From NCBI GenBank assembly GCA_007376205.1, contig VMFU01000001.1, forward strand, positions 324,644-388,643: a stretch of DNA of 64,000 nucleotides. The letters are read 5' to 3'. The stretch comes from Candidatus Peregrinibacteria bacterium Gr01-1014_25. GTDB lineage: Bacteria; Patescibacteriota; Gracilibacteria; Peribacterales; Peribacteraceae. How positions within the stretch are numbered: position 1 is the stretch's first letter; each line of letters opens with the position of its first letter. The notes below the pieces were generated by a model. It ran no database searches, had not been told where the DNA came from, and saw nothing but the letters and a program-made list of their open reading frames with translations. Position numbers and translations under genes: made by a program. Of the stretch, positions 16,291-25,506 are shown piece by piece.

Positions 16291-18935
16291 ACGCCGAGCG
16301 CTCCGGCGACGGCGTCGACGCGCACGCCTTGGTTCAGACGCTGCCACGCCACCTTGGCTGGGCGCTGCGGGCTGTCGGCGGCGAGGAGATGACATCGGAT
16401 ATGCAGGCGCTGCTGCGCCAGCAGATGGTGCAGACGTTCAATGCCGTGATCGCCAAGCGCGAGGAGTTTTCGCCGAAGCACGGGACGTATGTGCACGAAG
16501 TGGACCCCGGAGAACGTGCGGCATTCGCGATCAAGGCCGCCATCGAACAGACGCGACTTGGCCTGGAATACTTGGTACAGCAGCGTGGCATGGACACCGC
16601 CGCAAAGGTCGTTCGCAGAGCCGATATCGCCGCTCTCCTCCGCCTAGGACGCGGCCTGTGCATGGATCTGCAGATGCGTGCCGATGCCTTGGCCGATCGC
16701 AGCGTCGTGTTTCTGCCTCGCGGATTGCAGCGAAAAGACCGTGAGTTCTACGTCCGCAGTAGCGCCGCATGGCAATTGCTCACCCCTTTCCATCCGCGCC
16801 GGAATCCCGAGCGCGCCGATGCATTTCAGTCGCAGAACATTGCGACGATGTTCGATTATCATGCCGCCGAGGGGCGACTGCGGGATGCCGATGGGATACT
16901 GGCCCTCACGGACCGCATCGGTGTGACGCGACGCGCGTGTGCCGATCTGGCGGAGGATGAGCAATGGGAAGATCTCCTGCTGCGGTGCGTTCCACACGGA
17001 GCGACGGAGAATACCCTTCCTAAAGTGGAGGATTCTCTGCGGTACGGGTTTGTGGAGATGGCGGTGTTCGCGCAGTCCTTCGCGCATGCACACGGCACCG
17101 AGGCGGCAAACTGCATCGAACTTCCCCGGCGCCTTCTGCCGCGCTTCGAGCGCCTCTTCGACCAGTACCCCGAAGACATCGCCCGCCTTGAGCGTGCGTG
17201 CGATGCCGTGTTCGGTGCCGATGCGACCGCCGCACGCGCCTGCCTGGCCGCATACCTCGGCAATCTTGTGGAACACGTCGGAATCACTCGTGACAGTGCG
17301 GCGGATGTTCTTGAACGTGCCGGGCTCTTCCCCAACTGCGCCGTTCATGCCGATTACTGCGCGCGTCACCAGACGGATATGCGGGTGGCGACAAGCATAC
17401 GCACAGCGGAGAGACCGGAGGCAATGTCCGCGCACCTTGCGCCATTTCTCCTGCGCATGCCTGAACTGCAGGCGCTGTCCGATGCGCAGCTGGCCGAGGT
17501 TGTCGCGGCCCATCCCCATGCAGTGGAATGGAACCCCATCCTCTTCGATCACCCAACCGTCGCGGACCTCTCCGGCCTCATCCGTCGCATTTTCGATGTC
17601 GGGACCGAGCGTGCGCGCATCTGGGTCGCGGACTTCCTGCTGCTCCTGTATGCGTTCGATTCTCGCGTTATGGCACCTGGGTCGCTCATGTCATCCGGTA
17701 CAGAGTCTACACCGCTCTACGATCGCATGGTTGCCTGCATGCAAGGGTTCGTTCCGAAGCAGACGCCGGCGTTGCCCGAGCGCATCAGCCGCGCCATGAC
17801 CGATGGCATCCACGCGTATGCCAGAGCGTACGTAGAGAGTATCGTACAAAATTGGGGCGATCGAGAGCATGGGGGGCATGACATTGTCCTGAATGCCGAG
17901 GAGGGGGCTCTTCCAGAAGTCTACCGCTTGAAATGGTGGCATCCGGCATTCATGGAGACGCGGCCGGAGTTGCGCGACATCTTCCAGGAGACCCGGTCGA
18001 GCGATTACGGGCATACCTTGGCGTACTCCATACGCCGCGGATGGCTCACGGGGTACGAATCTTGGTCCGAGTGCATCGACGGTCTTTCCGATAGGGCGCG
18101 CGCCGACGTTCTGGGGCAGATGGAGGCGGCAATGCCAGGTGACCATATGATTTGCGAGCTCGTCGGGCACCTGATCGAAATCGACCTTTCGTCGCAGCTG
18201 CTCCAAGAAGAGAATGATCCGGAAAGCGATGGGAAGCGTCAGACGAGGATACTGGATTTGCCCGTCAGCCTCTTCATCGATGCCGAGCGCCGCGCGTTGA
18301 GGTTCATGCCTGGGTGGGGGGCCATCGGCAAGTTCATGCAGGCGTTGACGGCGGCGGACCGACGGCGGGTCTTCGGGTGGATCCAGCGGCAGAGCGGGAA
18401 GTCTCTGACGGAGGTCATCCAAGAACTGCAGGACAGCGATGTGATGCTGGGGACGTTCAAGAACAGAGGCACGGGATTCTTGATGCGTGACGTGCCTGTC
18501 CTACGCGAAATCTGCGCGAGGCCGAATCATGGTTTGCGCCACATCCTCCTTCCCGTCGCGAAGATTACGTCCATTGCCGTGCGCAAGATCCTGCTCGAGG
18601 GTGCGCTGTGCAGCGAGGATACCCTTGCCCTTGCCATGTATCTTCTCCGCGAAGGCTGTAAGGAGATCATCGTGACGGCCGGTCAGGTGGCGCGGGGCCT
18701 CCGCGACGGAGAAATGCACCCCATCTTGCGTGGAGCGAAACCGCTTGGGGATGTCTTGGTACGCAATGCGGCTCTCCGCGACGCTCTGGCTGACGCCCTC
18801 GAGAAGCAGGGCGACACGCCAATTGGCAAGATCCTCGTGCCCGTCGAGGAGTTCACGCTGCTTCCCGTCGATGCCGACGATGCCCCGCCCCCGGAAGCGC
18901 CCACGCCACGGCGCCGACGCCGTGCGACGTCGTAG
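16287..18935 (+). CDS. Hypothetical protein, operon gene 4 (882 residues)
   Basis: Large unrecognised protein, last gene of the operon. Its ATG overlaps the TGA of gene 3 (ATGA at 16287-16290), indicating translational coupling. The first 150 residues resemble operon gene 2. The rest is mostly helical with no signal peptide or clear membrane segment. Recognisable local features include WVADFLLLLYAFDSRVM near 450-470 and an Arg-rich C-terminus (RRRRRATS). With gene 3 looking like an Hsp70 co-chaperone, genes 1, 2 and 4 could be its clients or scaffold partners, but that is inference from gene order only. The frame is open further upstream inside gene 3, so the coupled ATG is preferred. Confidence 0.8.
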   Translation: MNAERSGDGVDAHALVQTLPRHLGWALRAVGGEEMTSDMQALLRQQMVQTFNAVIAKREEFSPKHGTYVHEVDPGERAAFAIKAAIEQTRLGLEYLVQQRGMDTAAKVVRRADIAALLRLGRGLCMDLQMRADALADRSVVFLPRGLQRKDREFYVRSSAAWQLLTPFHPRRNPERADAFQSQNIATMFDYHAAEGRLRDADGILALTDRIGVTRRACADLAEDEQWEDLLLRCVPHGATENTLPKVEDSLRYGFVEMAVFAQSFAHAHGTEAANCIELPRRLLPRFERLFDQYPEDIARLERACDAVFGADATAARACLAAYLGNLVEHVGITRDSAADVLERAGLFPNCAVHADYCARHQTDMRVATSIRTAERPEAMSAHLAPFLLRMPELQALSDAQLAEVVAAHPHAVEWNPILFDHPTVADLSGLIRRIFDVGTERARIWVADFLLLLYAFDSRVMAPGSLMSSGTESTPLYDRMVACMQGFVPKQTPALPERISRAMTDGIHAYARAYVESIVQNWGDREHGGHDIVLNAEEGALPEVYRLKWWHPAFMETRPELRDIFQETRSSDYGHTLAYSIRRGWLTGYESWSECIDGLSDRARADVLGQMEAAMPGDHMICELVGHLIEIDLSSQLLQEENDPESDGKRQTRILDLPVSLFIDAERRALRFMPGWGAIGKFMQALTAADRRRVFGWIQRQSGKSLTEVIQELQDSDVMLGTFKNRGTGFLMRDVPVLREICARPNHGLRHILLPVAKITSIAVRKILLEGALCSEDTLALAMYLLREGCKEIIVTAGQVARGLRDGEMHPILRGAKPLGDVLVRNAALRDALADALEKQGDTPIGKILVPVEEFTLLPVDADDAPPPEAPTPRRRRRATS

Positions 18936-18944
18936 CGTTTCGCG

Positions 18945-19319
18945 TCACGTGTCGGTCAGTTCGCCCGTCTCGCTCGTGTTCACATTGATGGTTTGCCCGG
19001 GAAAGCAGAGGTGTCTGTTGAGTTTGAGGATCGTTTCCATCGCGACCCATTCGATGCGGCGATGCGACATCGGCAGTTTTTCGCCGTGGGCGTCGCGGTC
19101 CATGTAGACGCCGCAGGACGCGCGGTCTTCGGAGACGAGGGCGAGTTGTCCTTCGACGGTGAGCGATTCGATGACGCTTTCGGGTTCGGGAACGCGCACG
19201 GGAATACCGTCAGGAACGTTGAACATGCCGCCGCCGACCGGTTCCAAAGGCACCATCACGGTCATGTGGGAACAATCGTCGTGAACGGTGTCCGGCGCGC
19301 GTTTGGGGTCATTGCTCAT
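18945..19319 (-). CDS. Hypothetical protein, 124 residues
   Basis: Small unrecognised protein facing the four-gene operon: its stop lies nine bases after the stop of gene 4. From the ATG at 19319 it has 124 residues and looks soluble, with many beta-prone stretches (HMTVMVPLEPVGGGMFNVPD, SVIESLTVEGQLALVSEDRA). No known motif. The divergent neighbour starts at 19378 across a short AT-rich spacer (19320-19377), which probably holds both promoters. Confidence 0.65.
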   Translation of the reverse strand: MSNDPKRAPDTVHDDCSHMTVMVPLEPVGGGMFNVPDGIPVRVPEPESVIESLTVEGQLALVSEDRASCGVYMDRDAHGEKLPMSHRRIEWVAMETILKLNRHLCFPGQTINVNTSETGELTDT

Positions 19320-19377
19320 AAATCTATTGTACAACAATTATATCTATGTGAGAATAGAGGAGTTCCTCGACCCCACA

Positions 19378-20307
19378 ATGCTTCAAAACGCCCCATTGGC
19401 ACAGGGAGAAGCGCGTTGCAACCACGTGCGCGATGTCCGCGCACCGGAGGCGGAAACGGCGGTGATCGGTGCGTCGAGCCTCATCGAGGGGCATCGGCGT
19501 AGGGCTGCAAAATTCTATAGGAATCTGCTCAAACATCAGGGATGGCATACGCAAGGACCCGACATCGTGCAGAGACTCACACATCAGGAGGCACGTGAGG
19601 TGGCGGCGGGTGTCATTCAGACGTTGATCTGGGAGCGCCGCAAGAAACAGCGCATGCTGACGGCAAAGGAAACGCATATGCGCGCGAACGGAGAGTGCGG
19701 CGAATGGGTGTTGCTCAACGCCATGCGCTCGCTTGGCAAACTCCTCGAGCGTGAGGGGAAAGACGCGCCGGAGATCCTCACGGATACCACGATCGATTTT
19801 CCCACGCACACGCTCGATGTCCGCGGCCGTCGCGCGTTTCTGTATGAGCACGGGACGGACGATGCCGAAGAGAACGACCTCGCTATTCTGCTTGGTGATT
19901 CCCTGATCCTCTTCGATACGACGACGTCCCTCTCGGCCTTGCATGACAAACTCAACGAAGACCGCGGCATCTTTTCCCGTTTCCATGCGGCGCTCGGCGC
20001 AGACACGGAGCATGCTACGTACGTGTCGAAGTGCCACGTGTTGCTTAGCAGGAATACCGAGGGGTACTGGGACATGGAGGGGCGCCACGGCAGCGAGAAA
20101 ATGAGCAGGATTTTCGGTCACCTGCCTCCGATGCCCGGGTGCAGCATCCTCGGCGTGAGGGCGGGGGAGGCCGTCAGCACGCTCGGCGCGAGCATCGTGC
20201 AGAAGCTCATCAATAAGGGCGTGCTCATGCCGTTTTCCAGCGGCCTCGATCGCAACGACATCGTCGGCCTGGCCGTGGTACGCGGCCCGGAGCGAAAGAA
20301 CTCATGA
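19378..20307 (+). CDS. Hypothetical protein, 309 residues
   Basis: Unrecognised soluble protein. The frame opens at 19288, but the ATG at 19378 lies just after the AT-rich divergent spacer and is preferred. A helical basic region near residues 60-110 (EAREVAAGVIQTLIWERRKK) is followed by an alpha/beta part with NDLAILLGDSLILFDTTTSL. The acidic-then-hydrophobic pattern there recalls nuclease folds only loosely and I do not assign one. The 3' end overlaps the 3' end of the convergent lysS gene by six bases. Confidence 0.7.
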   Translation: MLQNAPLAQGEARCNHVRDVRAPEAETAVIGASSLIEGHRRRAAKFYRNLLKHQGWHTQGPDIVQRLTHQEAREVAAGVIQTLIWERRKKQRMLTAKETHMRANGECGEWVLLNAMRSLGKLLEREGKDAPEILTDTTIDFPTHTLDVRGRRAFLYEHGTDDAEENDLAILLGDSLILFDTTTSLSALHDKLNEDRGIFSRFHAALGADTEHATYVSKCHVLLSRNTEGYWDMEGRHGSEKMSRIFGHLPPMPGCSILGVRAGEAVSTLGASIVQKLINKGVLMPFSSGLDRNDIVGLAVVRGPERKNS

Positions 20308-22428
20308 CGACAACTCCGGCGCTTGCCGCATCGCCTCCAGCACGATGGCGACGAATTCGTCGAGGGGGATCGTGAGTAGCTCTTCGCAGCGCTTGATTTG
20401 CGCGCGGTCGACCTGCGCCGCGAAGCTCTTCTCCTTGAGTTTCTTGAGCACGCTCTTCACTTCAACGTCCGCGAGCTTTCCGCTGGGGCGCACGCGCGCG
20501 ACCGCCAGGATGAAGCCCGTGAGCTCGTCGCAGCAGTAGAGGCACTTGCGCAGCCACGTGTCGAGCGGGTAGTCCGCGCCGTACTTCGCCGCGTAGTGCG
20601 AGCGGATGTCGGCGAGGAGTTCCTGCGGGGCTTTCACCGACGCGAGGAGTTCTTCCAGCGTCGCGCTGCAGTGTGCCTCGGCGTCCTTGTCGAGCTTGTC
20701 CCAGTCCAGGTCGTGCAGCATCCCCGCGACGCGCCACGTTGCGGCGTCGCCGCCGAAGCGACTCGCGAGCGCCGCCATCGCCGCGCCCGTCGCAAGCAGA
20801 TGTGCGCGGGTCTTGTCTGTGTGTGCCTCGAGCAAACCGTGAGCCGCGGGGAGGAGATGGCCGTACGAAGCGTGCTCCAGCAGGTGTCCCCTGTCCCCAG
20901 ACCCCTTTCCCACAGGGGGAGAAAGGGGATCAGTCGCGCCCTTCTCCCTTTGGGGGAGGGGTTGGGGTGGGGGAAACGGTTTCAGGAGCGGGAACAGCAC
21001 GACGTCCTTCAAATTCTCCTGCTGCGTCAGGAGTGCAACGAAACGGTCGACGCCCATGCCCCAGCCCGAGCAGGGCGGGCAGCCGTACGAGAGCGCCTCG
21101 ACGAATTCGTCGTCCTTGCGGTGCGCGTCGCTGTCGCCGCCGGCGCCCGCGGACGCCTGCTGCTCGAAGCGGCCGGCCTGGTCGACGGGGTCGACGAGTT
21201 CCGAGTAGGCGTTGACGATCTCCCATCCGCCGACGACCAGCTGGAAGCGGTCGACGATCGCGGGATTCGCGTCGTTCCGGCGCGCGAGCGGGGAGAGGTC
21301 GGTGGGGTGCGCGATGAGGAAGGTGGGTTGCACGATGCCCGGCCGACTCACTTTCTTGTAGAGCTGGTCGATGAGGTTGCCGCGGCCGAGGACGCTGATG
21401 TCCAGATCCAGCCGGATCTTCGCGGCGGCCATCGCCGCCCGCAGTCCGTCCGCCGTCGCATGGGCGTCGATGTCGATTCCCGAGCTCTCGCGGATCGCGT
21501 CCCGGACCGTCACGCGCGGCCAGGGCGGCGCGAAGTCGACGCTGACCAGCTCGCCGGCGCGGTTCGGGATCTGCACGCGCGTTCCGCCGGTTACGTCCTT
21601 GATCAGCGTGGCGACCATCTCCTCGGTGAAGCGGATGTTGTCGGCGTAGTCCCAGTAGGCCGCATAGTGCTCGCACATCGTGAACTCCTGCAGGTGGCTG
21701 GGGTCCATGCCTTCGTTGCGGAACACGGGGCCGATGCTGAACGTGCGGTCGAATCCGCCGATGAGACATTCCTTCTGGTGCGTCTCCAGGGCGATGCGCA
21801 GGTACACGTCCAGATCGAGCGCGTTGTGGTGCGTCGTGAACGGGGTGGCGAGCGCGCCGGACGCGGCGTTCACGAGGGCGGGGAGATCGACCTCGACGAA
21901 ACCCTTCGACCAGTAGAACTCGCGCAGGGAGCGCACGAACTTACTGCGCAGGAGGAAACGGTCGAACGTGGAGCGATTGCTAAGGAGATCGAGGTAGCGC
22001 TGGCGCTCGGCGGTCTCGCGATCGTGCAGTCCGTGCCACTTCTCCGGCAGCGGCGAGAGCGCCTTGGAGAGCATCGTCCAATGCGCGGCGAGGGCGGTCT
22101 CCTCTCCCTTCTGCGTCGTGAAGCGCGTGCCTTTGATACCGATGATGTCGCCCAGATCGAGCACCTCAAGCGCGTCGCGGTACGAGCGCTCCCCGATGTC
22201 GTCTTCGCGCAACATCGCCTGCATTCGGCCGGTGTGGTCCTGCAGCGTGAGGAACGTGACTTTACCCATGTCGCGCAGGAGGACGATGCGGCCGGCCACC
22301 GCCAGCGTCTTGCCGTCCTTCAGCGCGCGCGCCTGCGCCAGCGTATGCGTCCGCTCGTAGCGCGACGCGTACGGCAGCATGCCCTTGGCTTTCAACCGTT
22401 CCAATTTCGTCAGTCGAGCCGCATCCAT
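20302..22428 (-). CDS. lysS: Lysyl-tRNA synthetase (class II) fused to an HD domain
   Basis: Charges tRNA-Lys with lysine. Residues 1-485 are a complete class II LysRS: an OB-fold anticodon domain (KTLAVAGRIVLLRDMGKVTF), motif 2 region FRNEGMDPSHLQEFTMCEHY, and motif 3 region GWGMGVDRFVALLTQQENLK, ending VVLFPLLKPF where bacterial enzymes normally stop. The frame instead continues through a Pro/Gly-rich linker (486-518) into about 190 residues that look like an HD-superfamily hydrolase (VAGMLHDLDWDKLDKDAEAH). Total length is 708 residues from the ATG at 22428; a GTG at 22437 is an alternative start. A TATCGT box lies seven bases before the ATG. The HD substrate is unknown. Confidence 0.93.
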   Translation of the reverse strand: MDAARLTKLERLKAKGMLPYASRYERTHTLAQARALKDGKTLAVAGRIVLLRDMGKVTFLTLQDHTGRMQAMLREDDIGERSYRDALEVLDLGDIIGIKGTRFTTQKGEETALAAHWTMLSKALSPLPEKWHGLHDRETAERQRYLDLLSNRSTFDRFLLRSKFVRSLREFYWSKGFVEVDLPALVNAASGALATPFTTHHNALDLDVYLRIALETHQKECLIGGFDRTFSIGPVFRNEGMDPSHLQEFTMCEHYAAYWDYADNIRFTEEMVATLIKDVTGGTRVQIPNRAGELVSVDFAPPWPRVTVRDAIRESSGIDIDAHATADGLRAAMAAAKIRLDLDISVLGRGNLIDQLYKKVSRPGIVQPTFLIAHPTDLSPLARRNDANPAIVDRFQLVVGGWEIVNAYSELVDPVDQAGRFEQQASAGAGGDSDAHRKDDEFVEALSYGCPPCSGWGMGVDRFVALLTQQENLKDVVLFPLLKPFPPPQPLPQREKGATDPLSPPVGKGSGDRGHLLEHASYGHLLPAAHGLLEAHTDKTRAHLLATGAAMAALASRFGGDAATWRVAGMLHDLDWDKLDKDAEAHCSATLEELLASVKAPQELLADIRSHYAAKYGADYPLDTWLRKCLYCCDELTGFILAVARVRPSGKLADVEVKSVLKKLKEKSFAAQVDRAQIKRCEELLTIPLDEFVAIVLEAMRQAPELSS
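20875..20975 (-). repeat. Repeat-derived linker in the lysS-HD fusion
   Basis: The DNA joining the two domains is a run of C/G-rich inverted repeats: CCCCTTTC faces GAAAGGGG, and CTTCTCCCTTTGGGGGAGGGG is itself partly self-complementary. It is translated as a linker rich in Pro, Gly and Lys. The composition is typical of intergenic repeat elements and unlike the flanking coding sequence, suggesting that a former spacer became coding. Confidence 0.6.
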
Positions 22429-22457
22429 GGCGGGCACGATAGCAGACTTTCTTTTTC

Positions 22458-22485
22458 TTGACGCATCCTTCGCCCCTGCTACACT
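22458..22485 (+). promoter_or_regulatory. Promoter of the L3-S5 ribosomal protein operon
   Basis: TTGACG (22458-22463) and TACACT (22480-22485) lie 16 bases apart, giving initiation near 22492 and a leader of about 180 bases before rplC. It overlaps the promoter region of the divergent lysS gene, so the two could interfere or be co-regulated. Confidence 0.65.
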
Positions 22486-22616
22486 CCGCGCACCTTCCGT
22501 CCTCCTTATATGGGGAAGCGGATGGTTGCTTGCGTTCGAATCCGCCTCCGGCCGCGCCGTGACAAGCGGATCAGATGAACCTCCAAGCGCTCTTCAGGAC
22601 ACCGATGCACCGCCAG

Positions 22617-22670
22617 TCTCATTGGTCTCCTCGATCTCATTGGTCTCCTCGATCTCATTGGTCTCCTCTT
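22617..22670 (+). repeat. Three 18-bp tandem repeats before rplC
   Basis: Three head-to-tail copies of TCTCATTGGTCTCCTCGA (22617-22634, 22635-22652, and 22653-22670 with two changes at the end) finish three bases before the L3 start codon. They are also open in frame with L3 (reading SHWSPR repeats from an upstream ATG at 22575), but that extension is foreign to the L3 family. They lie in the operon leader, where ribosomal protein operons often carry autoregulatory sites. Confidence 0.8.
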
Positions 22671-22673
22671 CAT

Positions 22674-23285
22674 ATGACTCCTGGTCTCATCGCCAAGAAA
22701 GTCGGCATGTCACGCGTCTTCCTGGAAACGGGGGAGGCGGTGCCTGTGACGTACCTGAAGGTCGAACCCCACACGATCGTCCGCACGAAGACCGCCGAAA
22801 AAGACGGCTACAACGCGATCGTTCTGGGCGTCGCCCCCCGCCGATGGAAGACGCACGGCGGTAAGGATTTGACCCGCTATGCGTCACAGAAAGAATGGCG
22901 TGTGGAGAGTCTGGAGGGGATGGAAGCCGGTACGGCGCTTGCCGCCGATCTCTTTCCCGTGCAGAGCCTCGTCACCGTGACGGGGGTTGGCAAGGGAAAG
23001 GGATTCCAGGGCGTCGTCCGCCGCCACCACTTCCGCGGCGGCCCGCGGTCGCACGGATCGCACTTCAAGCGCGAGCCGGGATCCGTCGGTATGCGCGCCC
23101 ACCCGGGCCGCATCTTCAAGGGGCACCGCATGGCCGGACGCATGGGCGGGGAAACGGTGACCATCCGCCATCGTCCGATCATGGCCACCGAACCCGCCGA
23201 GGGATTGATCGCCATCAAAGGATGCGTACCCGGGCCGAACGGCTGCCGCGTCTACCTGACTCTCGAACCTTCTCCGAAGGCATAA
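22674..23285 (+). CDS. rplC: Ribosomal protein L3
   Basis: Early-assembly large-subunit protein near the peptidyl transferase centre. From the ATG at 22674 it begins MTPGLIAKKVGMSRVF, the usual L3 start, and has 203 residues, with the conserved KGKGFQGVVRRHHFRGGPRS and GRIFKGHRMAGRMGGETVTI. Upstream in-frame codons read through tandem repeats and are not part of the family. It is the first gene of the operon; S10 (rpsJ), which usually precedes L3, is absent from this place. Confidence 0.96.
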   Translation: MTPGLIAKKVGMSRVFLETGEAVPVTYLKVEPHTIVRTKTAEKDGYNAIVLGVAPRRWKTHGGKDLTRYASQKEWRVESLEGMEAGTALAADLFPVQSLVTVTGVGKGKGFQGVVRRHHFRGGPRSHGSHFKREPGSVGMRAHPGRIFKGHRMAGRMGGETVTIRHRPIMATEPAEGLIAIKGCVPGPNGCRVYLTLEPSPKA

Positions 23286-23289
23286 CCCC

Positions 23290-23979
23290 ATGCGTATCAC
23301 CTTCTTCACCATCGACGGCAAGGAAGCGGGCGAGCGGGAGCTCCCCGAGAGCCTCGTCGGCGGCAAGGCGCGCATGGGTCTGATGCATCAGGCGGTCGTG
23401 CTCCAACAGAGCAATCGCCGGCAGTCCCCGGCGCACGTGAAGACGCGCGGCGAAGTCCGCGGCTCCACGCGCAAGCTCTATCCCCAGAAGCACACCGGCC
23501 GCGCCCGCCGCGGCGCCGTCCGCAGCCCGCTCCTGCGCGGCGGCGGCAAGACGTTCGGGCCGCGCAACGACAAGAATTACATCAAGCGCATGCCGAAGGC
23601 GATGCGCCACGCCGCGTTGCGGTCGTGTCTTGCGGCCCAGGCCGCCAAGGGCGCGTTCCTCGGCCTCGAGACGTATTCCGACGCCATCAAGACCAAGACC
23701 CTCCACACCTTCCTCACGAAGATCCCCGTCGAGCTCGGCCGCCGCATCCTGTTCGTGCTGCCGCAGGCGGATCGCCCGCTCCAGCTCTCCGCGCGCAACA
23801 TCCCTCGCGTCGAGACGGTGACGGCGGCATACCTCAATCCCGAAGCCGTCCTCCTTGCGCGTCACATCATCTTCGTCGGCAACGCGATCGAAGAGGCGGA
23901 GAAGATGTTCGGTGCGAAGCAAAGAGAAGAGAAACAACCACGAGCATCGAAAAAATCGTCGGTTCCTTCGGTTTCTTGA
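23290..23979 (+). CDS. rplD: Ribosomal protein L4
   Basis: Large-subunit protein whose loop lines the exit tunnel. The 229-residue product shows RQSPAHVKTRGEVRGSTRKL, GRARRGAVRSPLLRGGGKTFGP and FVGNAIEEAEKMF. The C-terminus is extended by about 20 Lys/Ser/Gln-rich residues (ending KKSSVPSVS). It starts four bases after L3. Confidence 0.95.
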   Translation: MRITFFTIDGKEAGERELPESLVGGKARMGLMHQAVVLQQSNRRQSPAHVKTRGEVRGSTRKLYPQKHTGRARRGAVRSPLLRGGGKTFGPRNDKNYIKRMPKAMRHAALRSCLAAQAAKGAFLGLETYSDAIKTKTLHTFLTKIPVELGRRILFVLPQADRPLQLSARNIPRVETVTAAYLNPEAVLLARHIIFVGNAIEEAEKMFGAKQREEKQPRASKKSSVPSVS

Positions 23980-23983
23980 TCTT

Positions 23984-24289
23984 ATGGACCTCACCCGCGT
24001 CATCACCGGCGTCGTCGCAACGGAGAAGGCCGAGCGTCTGAAGTCCGGCAAGACGTACACGCTCCGCGTGGATCAGAACGCGACGAAGATCGACGTGAAG
24101 AATGCCCTGCGCACCTACTTCAACGTCGACGCCTCCAGCGTCCGTATGCACCGCATCCGCCCGAAGACGCGGCTGGTCGGCCAGGGCCGCCTGCTCACCA
24201 AGCGCCACCGCGAGAAGCGATGCATCGTGACGCTCGCGGCGAGCAGCAAAGCCCTCGACATTTCCCAATTCCGCACCACTTCCCGCTGA
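23984..24289 (+). CDS. rplW: Ribosomal protein L23
   Basis: Protein at the tunnel exit that docks trigger factor and SRP. From the ATG at 23984 (MDLTRVITGVVATEKAERLK) it has 101 residues, normal for L23, with KIDVKNALRTYFNVDASSVR. The frame extends upstream into rplD but that part is unrelated. It starts four bases after the L4 stop. Confidence 0.93.
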   Translation: MDLTRVITGVVATEKAERLKSGKTYTLRVDQNATKIDVKNALRTYFNVDASSVRMHRIRPKTRLVGQGRLLTKRHREKRCIVTLAASSKALDISQFRTTSR

Positions 24290-24293
24290 TCCC

Positions 24294-25139
24294 ATGCCCA
24301 AGCAGATGAAGCCGACAACACCGGGACGACGCCAGATGACGATCGCGGACTTCAGCGACATCACGCGCACGCAGCCCGAGAAGGGACTGACCCGCGGCAA
24401 GCGCGGCATCCACGGCCGGTCCAGCGACGGACGCATCGCCATCCGCCACCGCGGCGGCGGGCACAAGCGCCTGTGGCGCTCCGTCGACCTCCGTCAGACG
24501 GACAAGCAGGGCGTGGCGGCAACGGTGGCGTCCATCGAGTACGATCCGAACCGCACGGCGCGCATCGCGCTGGTGCAGTACGCGGACGGCGAGAAGCGCT
24601 ATATCCTGGCTCCGCAGGGGCTCAACGTCGGCGATCAGATTGTCTGCGCCGAGCGAACGAAGGTGAAGGTCGGCAACCGCATGCAGCTCAAGCACATCCC
24701 CGTCGGGTATCACGTTTTCAACATCGAGACCCAGCCCGGCAAAGGCGGAGCGATTGTCCGGTCGGCCGGCACGTCCGCGACGCTCGTCGGCTTCGACGGC
24801 GACCATGCCATCATCCAGCTGCCCTCCACGGAAATGCGCCGCATCCGCAACGTGTGCTGCGCGACGATCGGCGTCGTCAGCAATCCCGAGCACAACCTGA
24901 TCACGATCGGCAAAGCCGGACGGGTGCGCTGGATGGGCAAGCGCCCGACGGTCCTCGGCAAATCCATGAACCCTGTCGATCACCCGCATGGAGGAGGCGA
25001 GGGACACTGTTCCATCGGCCTGAAGGCGCCGAAAACGCCGTGGGGCAAGAAGGCTCTCGGCGTGAAGACGCGCCGCCTGCACCGCTACTCCGATCAGTCG
25101 ATCATCCGCCGACGCGTTCACAAGAAGAAACGCGACTAA
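24294..25139 (+). CDS. rplB: Ribosomal protein L2
   Basis: Conserved large-subunit protein needed for subunit joining and peptidyl transfer. The 281 residues include [19 protein letters not shown] and the functionally critical [18 protein letters not shown] segment. Length is normal. It starts four bases after L23. Confidence 0.97.
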   Translation: MPKQMKPTTPGRRQMTIADFSDITRTQPEKGLTRGKRGIHGRSSDGRIAIRHRGGGHKRLWRSVDLRQTDKQGVAATVASIEYDPNRTARIALVQYADGEKRYILAPQGLNVGDQIVCAERTKVKVGNRMQLKHIPVGYHVFNIETQPGKGGAIVRSAGTSATLVGFDGDHAIIQLPSTEMRRIRNVCCATIGVVSNPEHNLITIGKAGRVRWMGKRPTVLGKSMNPVDHPHGGGEGHCSIGLKAPKTPWGKKALGVKTRRLHRYSDQSIIRRRVHKKKRD

Positions 25140-25167
25140 CCCAGCCCTAACCCTAGCCCCAACTTTT

Positions 25168-25506
25168 ATGTCCCGCTCGCTCAAAAAAGGCCCCCACGTC
25201 GATCCGGTGCTCCTCAAGAAGGTCATGAAAATGATCGATTCTGGCGAGAAGAAGATCATGAAGACGTGGGCGCGCGATTGCGACATCTCGCCGGAGTTCG
25301 TCGGATTCACGTTCGCCGTCCACAACGGCCGCGAGTTCATTCCGGTCTACATCACGGAGCAAATGGTCGGCCACAAGCTTGGCGAATTCTCCTGGACCAC
25401 CAAGTTCAAGAGCCACGGTGGCAAGGCCGTCGTGGAGCCGGGCAAGCCCGGCGGAGCGCCCACCGCAGCCCCCTCCCCGTCGGCGGCGCCCGCGAAACCC
25501 GCATAG
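25168..25506 (+). CDS. rpsS: Ribosomal protein S19
   Basis: Small-subunit head protein. It begins [19 protein letters not shown] and contains [20 protein letters not shown] and [20 protein letters not shown]. At 112 residues it is about 20 longer than usual because of an Ala/Pro-rich tail ([18 protein letters not shown]). The spacer before it (CCCTAACCCTAGCCCCAAC) is one of the dispersed low-complexity repeats. Confidence 0.96.
   Translation: MSRSLKKGPHVDPVLLKKVMKMIDSGEKKIMKTWARDCDISPEFVGFTFAVHNGREFIPVYITEQMVGHKLGEFSWTTKFKSHGGKAVVEPGKPGGAPTAAPSPSAAPAKPA

Noticed and set aside
20398..22461. 687-codon plus-strand frame opposite lysS
   Set aside because: Antisense to a fully recognisable lysyl-tRNA synthetase; the translation is Arg/Val/Asp-rich with no motifs.
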